Shown piece by piece: positions 55,021 through 64,000 of a stretch of 64,000 bases of DNA. Position 1 is the stretch's first letter, and each line of letters opens with the position of its first letter. Position numbers and translations under genes: made by a program. The DNA comes from Letharia columbiana (taxonomy: Eukaryota; Ascomycota; Lecanoromycetes; Lecanorales; Parmeliaceae), in the NCBI RefSeq assembly GCF_014066305.1, contig NW_023501039.1:434001-498000 (forward strand), in the 5' to 3' direction. The notes under the pieces are model-generated. The model had not been told where the DNA came from. It did no database searches and saw nothing but the letters and a program-made list of their open reading frames with translations.

Positions 55021-58000
55021 ATGGTAATATCTACAATAGAAGAGGGGAGGGAGAGCAGTGCGTGGGACATACCTGTCACCATGGCAGAAGAGGATATGGA
55101 GAGTGGTTCCGAAAGCGAGTTTGATACCGCGCCCCCCGTGCATCCGGTGCCTACAATGCAAGGCGCCTTTGAGGAATCTATGAACGAGACCATGAACGAT
55201 GACGAGCCAGAGGTGCCAGATCGATACTCCAAGGCAGATTCGGTGACGAGGCGGAAGATGCTGCTGGAACAGCAAGAATACGAGCGCACAGTTGCGGGAC
55301 GTTGGAAGCAAAAACCGGGAGAAAAGTTCCATCCGCTGTGGAAACTTGTAGCTCAGATCTCATTTGGGATGCATCTTCTGCAGCAGGGCTTGGCCAAATC
55401 AGATGAGGAGGTTCTCAAGATCCTACAGACACACGTCGATGAAGTCGACGGCTTCCTCGAGCGGACCACCGAAGACTTTGATCTAGCCCAGAACGACATC
55501 AATGAGCGCATACGATACCTCAAACTCCCACTGGAGCATGGCCAAGTCTTCGATCAGATGCTCGCAGATCGGCCTTTCCGTGTAGCGATTGTCGAAGGTA
55601 ACGAGAAGATCGAACATATAATAGACCGAACAGCAGCAGCTATGAACGATGCTCTGAAAGATGTACAAAAGGGCCTAGATGCGACAAGGGAGCTTGCAAA
55701 ATACATGACGAGAGTCGACAAGCAGTGGGAGGATCGAACAGAAGAACACGACTCTGTATACCTAGCCATGATCGGGAATACCGAGGGATGGACGAGGGCT
55801 TTTTTGACTCTACAATCAAAAGGGGGACATCTGCGAAAGGCTCTCGTTCAACTGGGGACCATTGTTGCAGAGATGCAAAGAAGAGCAGGTGCTGCAAGTC
55901 GAAAGAATCTGGCAAGCTAATTTCCGACAAGAATGCGTCTACTTTAGCTAACAGAGCCAGGTGCCTCCTTCGAGGCCGGTCAACGGCAGGTACAATGTCG
56001 AGCCACGCGCTGAGAGTCCACAGCATACAGCAACTCCCCCTAGATCGCCATTGAAGACATTGCCGACAGGTCCTGATCCTGCTGCTCGCACAGCTTCATC
56101 CCAAAGATTTATTAAGACCTCAGTGAATGAGTCCGCCACATCCTCTCCTCGGATGGAACAGACACAAGCAGGGCTAGCCAGTCCAGCCATGAGGCGTGAT
56201 CTTGCGCCGAGAGCTAGAAGTCCAAATCCTGTCGTGCCGTCACGAAGTCCTGAACCATCAATGACTGCGCGAGGTCAGCAACCGGGCTTGTCTACGAAGA
56301 CTTCACAAACGTTGAGACCCGTCCGAAGCCCAGAGCCAACAAGGACGGCGAGAAGTCCAGAACCGATAAGGTCAACAAAAAGCCCAGACCCGGTGAGATC
56401 GGCCAGAAGTCCTGTTCCAGATTTATCAACCAAAAGTTCACAAACGCTGAGACCTGTCAGAAGTCCAGAGCCTACTAGGACGGTCAGAAGCGCGGAACCG
56501 GTGAGGTCAGCTCAGACTCCGTCACCGCCGAACGACCATTTTCAAAGCGAAAACGAGGAGACGGAGCCACGCGCCAAAAGTCCCAATGCTGTGGTGCACT
56601 TTAAGACTCCAGCTCAAGTAATGGCCGGGATGGCAGCGGCATCCAGACCTCCAGTCCCAGAACGATCGGCTTCGAGAAGGAGATCAATCACTGAGCAAGC
56701 CCGTTCGCTTCTCCGCATGAAGCCTTCGTTTCAACGAAACGATGAAAACGCGCTTTCCAGCACCAATCTGCCAATACAAAGTCCTTCTGGCGAACCTACG
56801 CCGAAAAATCGCCCCTCCAGTCCTATCGTCGCACGTTCTCCCTCGACTCGAAAAGCTCAAGCCATGAGTATGTCGACTTATTCTGCAAGTCCAACATCGC
56901 CAATGAAAACCAGCGATTTTCCCCCTGACCGTGGGGATAGTCCAGTCTACACCAGAGCGGGAAAAAATGTCCCCACTCAGAGTTCTTATGGGGTACCGGC
57001 TTTCCCAGCGCATTCTCGGACAACCTCCCTCGACCGTGCAATGCCAGCTGGCTCCGCATGGCTACCAGGGCATTCTCGAACACCATCTCTGGACAGTGCT
57101 GTACCAGCTGGCCCCTCTCAACAAATAGGGTCACCCGCTAGGACAGAATTGCCACCAATGGCTCGTTATGCTAAACCTGTTGCGGCGCTCGACGACTCGG
57201 AAGGAAATGTAAATACTGCACATCCGTTGCTCCAGAAAGCTCGACACACCAGGTTTGCTACAAAAAATGCGAACGATCTTCCTCTTCGCCATTACAAAAG
57301 CCACGACGCCTTCACGCACTCAAATCCTGATCTATCGCAACGGCAGACAGAAGGCATGGTACCACCAAAACGATCAAGTTCTCTACTCTACAACCCTAAT
57401 ACACGATCCATTACACCTACATTTTCTGGCGCCCAGACCGTTATAAGCTCTCCATACCCCAACCGATTATCGTCGCCTGAGACCAAAAGATCTCCGACTC
57501 CAAACCAATTACACCAGAATGACTCAGCGATTAGTCTAGTGGCTCGGGCACATACCGCTTCCGCTGAATCTGAACTGGGAATCCACCCAGCCCATCGGAC
57601 TCCCGAACCTCCCTCCGCATCTACGGCAGGCTCATCTCCCTCGCCCTCTATAACATCCTCGAGAGCTGAGCAAGGTGCGACGCCACCTCCAATAGCTACA
57701 GTGCGCTCGCCGAAAACCAGTGATGCAACCATAACGTCTCCAAAGGTTCCTCCACCCTCTCGCTTTGCCCCAGCTGCTCCATCTCAATTCCAAAACACAA
57801 CAGCACCCACAACCAGCAACCATTCCCGAGAAGCCTCCAAAGACTATCCTCCTGAGTCCAATCCCAAGTACAAGACCACCGCCACAAATAACACACCGTT
57901 TTACTTGAACCCTGCCTCATCACAAGCTCTCCTCGATTTCTTAGCTTCAACTCCTCCACCCTCTCCGCCGCATCCGGGCACCAAGACCGAACCAGGCACT

Positions 58001-58426
58001 CCAGCAACAGCCTCGGCGGGCGCTTTCTTCAACCGCGCTTATATAGCCACGGAGAATCGTGGAGGTGAGTCTAGCCCACCTCCACCTTTTGCCGTTGGAA
58101 GGGGAAAAGGAAGCATGGACGCACTCCCAAGAGCCAAGACCGGCGATGGTATAACGCGGGAGAAGAAAGGATGGAAGAAAATATTTGGGGGCGGAGGCGG
58201 CAAAACGGAGAAGCAGATAAATGGGGTAAATGGCAGCATGGAAATGAAGCAGAAGAAGAAAAGAGATTATCGAAAAAACGTCGAGTTGAGTCAGGTCTAT
58301 GGTGTTGGGACCGGTGCACAAAGCGTAGATGGGAGGATTGGAGATGTGGGCAAGGATGGTAGTGGATATATGGGTTTAGGAAAGGACGGGGTGTGGATAT
58401 CGAGGAAGAACTTTTCGAAGACATAG
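55021..58426 (+). CDS. Large fungal protein: helical N-terminal domain, long Ser/Pro-rich tail
   Basis: Two exons, 55021..55911 and 55955..58426, 1120 residues. The join uses a GC..AG intron of 43 bp (GCAAGC.., branch AGCTAAC, ..ACAG), giving SRKNL-SQVPPSRPVNG. Residues about 95-295 are a helical, coiled-coil-like domain (KLVAQISFGMHLLQQGLAKS, VDEVDGFLERTTEDFDLAQN, NEKIEHIIDRTAAAMNDALK). The remaining 800 residues are disordered, Ser/Pro/Arg-rich, with SPEP-type repeats near 410-500 and a repeated HSRTxSLD..PAG unit near 660-690; such tails are often phosphorylation platforms. The last 90 residues are basic and Gly-rich (KKGWKKIFGGGGGKTEK). No catalytic motif is seen. The start could be the in-frame ATG at 55081 (MAEEDMESGSESEFD). 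I recognise no named family. Confidence 0.78.
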
Positions 58427-58779
58427 CATTCGATTCTTGGGGATGGATGAATAGATAATGATACCACTTTGTAATATATTTTGTGTCGATGGCGTTGAGG
58501 AGCGTTATGAGCGACATATTCCCAATGACACACGTCATATGTACGTTATGGAGGTCTGTGTGGTATATAATAGCTTCAGCTTTCTGAGCTGCTTGGTGCT
58601 CGGTGTTCACCGGTCCTGGAGGAATGACTTTAAACTACTCAATGCAAGTCCTTCGTACAGCATGGTTTTCATCTGAAAACCACGATACGCAAGAGTTATG
58701 CATCATTGACAACTGTATACATCCTAATAAGAACGTCGTCCATGTGGCATTCTCACGCCTGCAGTCCACCTATCTTCCG
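58427..58779. other. 3' flank of the 1120-residue protein gene
   Basis: About 350 bp between the stop codon at 58426 and the end of the coiled-coil family relic. No independent feature is seen. Confidence 0.4.
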
Positions 58780-59989
58780 CCTGCGGGTGCCGTTGAATTG
58801 TCTGTCCTTCCCTCAAGTCTCTGCAGTGCTCTTGCCAACTGCCAACTTTACACCCGTACCCTTTGTGGTCTACAGCACTGACACTGTCGGTCACATCAAT
58901 TGGCCTAGCGTCCCAATCGTCGACGTCCACGACCCTACTGCCGTTCCCAAACATCATCGAGTCTTCGGCATCAGACACACAAGATAGCCACTTTGCGATG
59001 CGCTCTAGGTCCAACCGAACTTCTTCAGGGACCTCTTGACTTGTTCAACAGCCATCATCATCACCCTCATAGTGCGAGTTTGGATCGTATTACTTCTGAG
59101 GCACTCCCAAGGCTTGGGCCTGAGCTTTTGCCGCCTTGTGCGACTTCTCGGCTTCGATCAGGTTCCTTGTCAGCTGCTTTTGGCATGCTCGATGTCATGG
59201 CGGTCGAAATCAGTCATTGTATGGTTGATTCTTCCCGTGGCGATGAGCTGATGATAGTTCGATAGCTCCCGTTTGTAGTCTGGACCTCGATCATCGAAAT
59301 TTGCCTCAGCTTCACTTAAAGTCAGGTAGCTTTGTCGCATGTTGTCTTCGGCTCAAAGTCGGAGAAGCTCCTCGGACCCTGGGTCACTGCTCTTGCTGCT
59401 GTTCGAGATGGTTGAGTTGTGACCCGAATAAGTTGACTTGCTACCCTTTTCTATTGAAGAAGGTATATCAGGTTCTTCCGGCCCCAGCAGGGATACATCT
59501 TCAACGCACGCTCGGTTGTGACTTGCAGATCTTTTCTTGGACACTCAAGGGTCAACTTGAGACTCTCCAGCTCGTTCTTGAAATCGTCTCTTTGCTCCTC
59601 AGCTTCGTTCAGCTCTGACCCCAACTGTTCTACCTCAAGCCGAATTTGGTCCGCCTCTCCTCGGTCTTCGGCGCCGTCGAGAATGATTTCTTTTCCATCA
59701 ACCGGTTTGCCAGAGCTAGAGTTCTTGTTTGAGCAGCATCCACCACCCTCCCCGTCCTTCCAACAGCTCGGTTTTGTCGGTTGATCTCCTTGATGTTTTG
59801 AACGACTTCCCCGGTGAGGAGCAATGCTAAACAATCTTTCGTCCCATCGAATTGGGACACAATACGGCTTGGACCCTCTGTGTATTGCGGTTCCCAGTCG
59901 ATCGGTTCTGGTTTTATACTCACAGCGGTTCTTCTGTCCTCAGTCGAGAGTAATCTGTCCTCCTCTTGTTCGAAAACTTTGTTGCTCAT
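58780..59989 (-). pseudogene. Shattered copy of the coiled-coil family gene at 62.3-63.6 kb
   Basis: It reads on the minus strand from ATG 59989 (MSNKVFEQEEDRLLSTEDRR) and matches the intact copy block by block. YTEGPSRIVSQFDGTKDCLA pairs with YTAGPSRIISANDGTKDCLA; ACVEDVSLLGPEEPD with ACLLDPPEPA; NFDDRGPDYKRELSNY with RFDDRQADYEQKLADF; LTRNLIEAEKSHKAAKAQA with LTRDLISAEQGYRTAKAKA; and VDDWDARPIDVTDSVSAVD with LDHWNARPVEIMDSISVID, ending WQEHCRDLRE. The frame changes near 59700, near 59500 and near 59170, and an in-frame TGA lies at 59353-59355. Stops also follow in the C-terminal part. Introns of normal size do not repair it, so it cannot make a full protein. Confidence 0.78.
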
Positions 59990-60696
59990 TTACGCTAGTC
60001 CTTTGCGCCGGTTCTTGCCCTACGAGATCTGCGAGGTCTGCTCCTGAACAACTATCATCGCTTTGACTTGGACGATCCATAGCGCTTGTCTTTTGCAGGC
60101 TTGTTTCGATGCTGCCCAGTTGGACCCTCCCTGTAGAGGCGTCGATCATGGGACTACGCCAGAATGGTATTGGCTGTGGTTGCGGGATTCAAATGTTTTT
60201 CGTTGCGTAAGTGTACAACAGCTTGTGGTAAGCTAGAAATCGCAACGGATTTCCTCTACGGAATGACAGGCCGAGGTGTGCAGCAGTAGAGAAAGGCAAA
60301 TGGTTTGATGTTCTGATGAAAGCATACTAGTTTCTGTGGTTCACGCGGTTTGCTCTCTGCTTTGTTCCTCTTTGTTTCTTCGCGTGAACTCTTTGTTTAT
60401 GCTTTGCGATGGTCAATGGAGACCAGGTAGTTGGGCTGCATGCTCATCTTGAAAGGTACCGGTTGTCATTATGTTGTTGTGGACTTTTCTACATGCACTG
60501 AAAGCAGCTACAATACGCCTCCTGCTCCCTTCGCATCTAGGGGGTCATCACGCGTGCCTTCCTGCTTCTCTCAGATAGGACGCCTCAGAAGCCAGATTTC
60601 AGCTTTTCAGCTCACAAATCGGAATACTTACTGTTGACTCTGGGAGTCTACCTAGTACATCTAAAGCCGAGCGCGCAGAGTGTAAGCTCCAGCACT
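59990..60696. other. Region between the relic and the DUF6590-like gene
   Basis: About 700 bp. A minus-strand frame at 59940-60149 overlaps the start of the relic and may be part of its 5' end in another frame. The rest should be the promoter of the plus-strand gene at 60697. No repeat or RNA gene seen. Confidence 0.4.
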
Positions 60697-61482
60697 ATGC
60701 CGGGACCACCAAGAGTGTCCTACAGCAACGCTCTTAGCTCCAAGAGAGGATACCCCATTGCACCACCAAGAGGTCAGCCATACTCAAGCATCCCTCGCGC
60801 TCCCCAGAACCTGGGTGCCAGTAGGGCACAAGGAATGCAACGTGCGAAAATGCAAAATGCTACCATGTCGAAAGTAACCGAAAAGTTGGCCCGCATGGAC
60901 CTGAATTGGACGAAGATGAAGAAACAAATCCTCGACAAAGACCGCTGCAGAGTCGGCATGATCATCAGGGCACCTTTGCATGAGCAAGACTGGCAAGCCG
61001 GCGCCACGACCAACAGCACGGGCCCCAAGGGCGATGATTTTGAGTCCGGCAAATCCGACATCACGAACGACAGGTCTGTCTCAGAATGGAAGCACGGCTA
61101 CATCCACACCAAAGTGCGTATCTTCGTTGTGGCAGCGAAGTTCCACCACCACTTTTTGGCCGCTCCGGTCTACACTCACGGCCGCAGGGGGTTGCGGAAT
61201 AAGAACAGGGACTACCAGGAAGAGCACGTATCGATCTTTGACAAGTCCCACGGTCCTAAGAACCCGGAGAGATTGCAGGAGGGACCGCATCCGTATCTCT
61301 ATGCCGACCTTGGAGATCACGCACCGCATTATAAGACTATGAGTACCATTCACTTCACTCGTCTTGTTCCGCGGGGCTATGGTCTCGAGTGTTCCATTGA
61401 GGGAGACTTGAACGCGAAGTCTCTGCCTCTCTTTTTGAACCACTGCAATGACGCGACTCAGAAGTTCGGGGCGACTCGGTAG
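60697..61482 (+). CDS. DUF6590-like fungal protein, unknown function
   Basis: A single exon encodes 261 residues from ATG 60697 (MPGPPRVSYSNALSSKRGYP); the frame extends upstream only with non-ATG codons. The first 70 residues are basic and Pro/Arg-rich and likely disordered. The rest resembles the fungal DUF6590 pattern: an entry strand (CRVGMIIRAPLHEQDW), then HTKVRIFVVAAKFHHHFLAA, PVYTHGRRG and EEHVSIFDKSH, then FTRLVPRGYGLECSIEGDLN. The match is to the order of motifs (hydrophobic RxFVVV-type strand, then PxxTYGxxG, then a HAxI-type strand), so homology is probable, not certain. It sits between two relics of the coiled-coil family, in opposite orientation. Confidence 0.6.
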   Translation: MPGPPRVSYSNALSSKRGYPIAPPRGQPYSSIPRAPQNLGASRAQGMQRAKMQNATMSKVTEKLARMDLNWTKMKKQILDKDRCRVGMIIRAPLHEQDWQAGATTNSTGPKGDDFESGKSDITNDRSVSEWKHGYIHTKVRIFVVAAKFHHHFLAAPVYTHGRRGLRNKNRDYQEEHVSIFDKSHGPKNPERLQEGPHPYLYADLGDHAPHYKTMSTIHFTRLVPRGYGLECSIEGDLNAKSLPLFLNHCNDATQKFGATR

Positions 61483-61822
61483 AGACCTTGTCCGGGCTAG
61501 ACAGGTATGCTTTGACGCTGACAAAGAGTGAACACATTCCACGCGGCTGTTCCAGCAGGCAACTTTCATGAAACAGGGTCCATGTTCTTGATTGGGTTAT
61601 GAGTGTCGGTGTCTTGACATGTCTGTTAGTCCCCGGTTTCAATTTCGGTTTCGACATTTTGGGTGCGTCTTGTGTTGGATGATCGTCTTTTGTACTACAG
61701 AATGGCTCAATCGAGAAGCCTTTTCCACAGTGTTATCAAATAATGGAGCGTTAGCGCGCCAATATACACGAGGATGTCGAAAGCGCCCAAGGATCTCTAA
61801 GTGCAGCCCCAAGGAATATCGC
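61483..61822. other. Intergenic, nothing recognised
   Basis: 340 bp between the DUF6590-like gene and the truncated coiled-coil copy. No feature supported. Confidence 0.4.
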
Positions 61823-62272
61823 TCAATAAGCCTCTTCTACTCGCTCTCCCTGCCAATCTGCAATCGACGTTGATTTGCGGCCAGCTGCCAATCCTTGCCG
61901 GACTGTTGCCAGATCCCTGACGTAATCTTGTTTTCGACAGCCCAGCTCTGCCTGACATTCTTCCGTGTTACGCTGCATTTGCTCTACAGCTTTGAGGATT
62001 CTGCAATGAGCAATCCCATCTTCGGCAGTCACTGGCTGGATGTCTTTTAGGAAAGAGTATACTGGTTCGTGTTGAGAACGCGGGGGGATCCGCGTGTCTG
62101 CTCCATATTTGGAGGCCGTTAACTCCTGCGCATTACGAAAGCGGGCTAGGGGTTCGAAAGTCTGTGACTCCAAATGCGAGAGACCCACCTCTTCTAGTGC
62201 TTGCTCGAATAATGATTGCGATCCATATCTCAAATTCAAAATGGCTTTCCAAAGTATCGAGATTTCTCGCAT
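61823..62272 (-). pseudogene. Truncated third copy of the coiled-coil family
   Basis: An ATG frame of 149 codons starts MREISILWKAILNLRYGSQS and lines up with the middle of the intact neighbour: SLFEQALEEVGLSHLES with GIFEEALLEACLLDPPE, and AVEQMQRNTEECQAELGCRK then QDYVRDLATVRQ with DVIDSYDTLRTYQARFDDRQ then ADYEQKLADFQQ. The first 170 residues and the C-terminal WNARP-type block are missing. It lies only 62 bp beyond the stop of the intact copy and has the same direction, so an incomplete tandem duplication is the simplest origin. It could still be expressed as a short protein. Confidence 0.55.
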
Positions 62273-62333
62273 ACATTGACCGCCACCTATCAAGAGCGCT
62301 GATACCTACAGCCTACAAATCTCTCGTCTGGAT

Positions 62334-63572
62334 TCATTGAATCGATAGATACTCCCTGAGAACCCTGCAGTGCTCTTTCCAGTCATTGAGCTCGTCGACA
62401 TACTCATCACAATCGATCACACTGATACTGTCCATGATCTCAACCGGCCTTGCATTCCAATGGTCAAGATCCAAGGGCTCTCGATTCTCCAGAATCTCCG
62501 CATCCTGGTCGGACAAAACACCCCGCGACCAAGTCTCAATGCGTTCACGACCAATGTCCGGCTCAGTCGACACGTCGTCGCTCCTTCGATCGCCGTCATA
62601 GGCAAGGTAGCCGGAATCAGCGTTGAGGCCGTGGGGGTCCGCAGCCGCCTCCAAGACCCGAGCCTTCGCCTTTGCTGTTCTGTATCCCTGTTCGGCAGAA
62701 ATCAGATCCCTTGTCAAATTTCGGACGTGCTGGATGTGTTGGTGATCGAAATGGGTCCGGGTGCACTCAGATTCGGCCTCGGCCTGTTGGAAATCCGCCA
62801 GCTTCTGTTCGTAATCGGCTTGCCGGTCATCGAATCTGGCTTGGTAGGTCCTCAGCGTGTCATAGCTGTCGATGACATCCATACGGGCCTCTCGGAGCAA
62901 TTGCTGTTCCGGAGTAGGCTCGGTGCCCTCGTACATGCTCGGGGCGGATGGACAGGCTCCAGACGAGACAGCGTCATCCACGTCGTGGAGTACAGGTGGA
63001 CTCGCCGGCTCTGGTGGGTCTAGTAAGCATGCTTCGAGCAAAGCTTCTTCGAAGATTCCTTGGGATTGACCTCTTGAAAACTTCAGACTGTTTTCCAGAG
63101 GCACCAATTCGATATTTAGATGGATCTTACGCTCTTCGGCTTCTTGCTGTTTTAATCGCAATATCTCCAAAGCCAGCTGCATCTCTTCCGCCCGTTCTTG
63201 ATACCGCGAATTTCTTATTGTCTCTTTCGCCTTGCCCGCTTTACATGACAAATCGGTGATTTCCGATTCAATCTTTTCAAGCGCTCCATCCTTTCGTTCC
63301 AATGCTAGGATGTCGTGTGTGATTTGATTGAGCGCTGCAACCAAGTTTGGCGTGAGAAGAAGAGCCAGACAGTCCTTGGTGCCATCATTCGCCGAGATGA
63401 TGCGACTTGGTCCAGCGGTATATGGTGGAAGATCCTCCAATCCTTCCGCTTTGGCTGATGACCAGAATGGATGAAGATCCAGTCCTTCCGCGACCAACGA
63501 TGTTTGGTAGTCTGTAGAGTCAGAAACTCCGACAACAGGCTCTTGGGAGTCAGTGCTAACTCCACTGTCCAT
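62334..63572 (-). CDS. Coiled-coil family protein, intact copy, unknown function
   Basis: A single exon encodes 412 residues from ATG 63572 (MDSGVSTDSQEPVVGVSDST). An N-terminal conserved block GPSRIISANDGTKDCLALLL (residues about 55-75) is followed by a long coiled coil (about 85-180; DGALEKIESEITDLSCKAGK, LEILRLKQQEAEERKIHLNI), an acidic Pro/Ser linker, a second coiled coil (about 220-315; ARFDDRQADYEQKLADFQQA) and a C-terminal block LDLDHWNARPVEIMDSISVI then WKEHCRVLREYL. There is no signal peptide, membrane helix or catalytic motif, so a structural or partner-binding role is likely. I recognise no named family. Two damaged relatives lie within 5 kb, and comparison with them is what defines the two conserved end blocks. 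Confidence 0.75.
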   Translation of the reverse strand: MDSGVSTDSQEPVVGVSDSTDYQTSLVAEGLDLHPFWSSAKAEGLEDLPPYTAGPSRIISANDGTKDCLALLLTPNLVAALNQITHDILALERKDGALEKIESEITDLSCKAGKAKETIRNSRYQERAEEMQLALEILRLKQQEAEERKIHLNIELVPLENSLKFSRGQSQGIFEEALLEACLLDPPEPASPPVLHDVDDAVSSGACPSAPSMYEGTEPTPEQQLLREARMDVIDSYDTLRTYQARFDDRQADYEQKLADFQQAEAESECTRTHFDHQHIQHVRNLTRDLISAEQGYRTAKAKARVLEAAADPHGLNADSGYLAYDGDRRSDDVSTEPDIGRERIETWSRGVLSDQDAEILENREPLDLDHWNARPVEIMDSISVIDCDEYVDELNDWKEHCRVLREYLSIQ

Positions 63573-64000
63573 GGTAGGCGTCGCTATGTTCCGCTCAATA
63601 TATCTGTTGACGCTGTCACTGAAGACTAAGAGGATCTGCCCGAGATTTGATAAAGATGTACTGAGAATTCTCGCTGACTCGAGTATTCATCAAATATTAA
63701 CAGAGCGTGAGCCGGGGAGGTGCAAGGTAATAATTTGATCTTTTTCCAGGGGACTTCCTTGTCCCTTTGACAATTTAGCATCCTTTGTCTAATCTTTGTG
63801 CCACAAGAAAGAAATATCGAAAGCAAAATTCCTCATCAGAAGAATGCCAGATTTCAGAGCATGGGTCTGTTCGACTTGACCCTACCAGCTCTAGAGTGTG
63901 GCTTGTTTTCTGAGATTGTATTGAACGCTCAGTCTTAGGCTGGATCAAACATCGCTTACATGATGCTTCCACCTCTACATACTGTGCTGCTTGGTGTAGG
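63573..64000. other. Right-edge flank, nothing recognised
   Basis: About 430 bp upstream of the intact coiled-coil gene, presumably its promoter. Short frames only. Confidence 0.4.

Noticed and set aside
59990..60149. Separate gene on the minus strand upstream of the coiled-coil relic
   Set aside because: Short, overlaps the relic's start in another frame and shows no similarity to the intact family member.

Overview
This is a window of a filamentous ascomycete (Pezizomycotina) nuclear genome. The evidence is the gene style: most genes carry one to five introns of about 43-90 bp with GT..AG ends and CTRAY-type branch sites just before the acceptor, and products such as Apc2, Rei1, Gup1, Arp4 and an NNP nitrate transporter are fungal in sequence. 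Overall protein style suggests Dothideomycetes, but this cannot be proved without searches. Exon joins below were worked out by hand from splice signals and protein continuity.

Layout. 1-18.8 kb is gene-poor and decayed. It holds a nucleotide-sugar-epimerase-like SDR (2.45-3.44 kb), a ruined gene (3.78-4.64 kb), a dynamin-type GTPase (4.81-7.16 kb), a large unknown protein (8.40-10.60 kb), a zinc alcohol dehydrogenase with a one-base frameshift (11.6-12.9 kb), a six-exon secreted protein (13.7-15.0 kb), a small unknown protein (15.7-16.1 kb) and an unresolved single-membrane-span gene (about 16.8-17.7 kb). 18.9-31.8 kb is a dense housekeeping block: a coiled-coil protein, apc2, rei1, a HECT ubiquitin ligase (divergent from rei1 across 241 bp) and a mitochondrial membrane protein. 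32.2-39.2 kb is accessory: a broken MYND-finger gene, simple repeats, an FAD monooxygenase, then about 3.5 kb with diverged duplications and no convincing gene.

39.3-58.4 kb returns to real genes: a mitochondrial helical-repeat-like protein, gup1 and arp4 (divergent pair), the nitrate transporter with an 18-nt microexon and a GATA-rich upstream region, a D-serine dehydratase-like enzyme and a 1120-residue coiled-coil/disordered protein. 58.4-64 kb is a local gene-birth-and-decay cluster: one intact member, one truncated member and one shattered member of an unrecognised coiled-coil family, all on the minus strand, with a DUF6590-like gene on the plus strand between them.

No single pathway joins the genes. 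Ubiquitin/cell cycle (Apc2, HECT), ribosome maturation (Rei1), chromatin (Arp4) and nitrogen uptake (nitrate transporter) are ordinary neighbours. The most unusual item is the coiled-coil family array at the right end. I saw no CRISPR array, rRNA, intact transposon, or tRNA that I could support.
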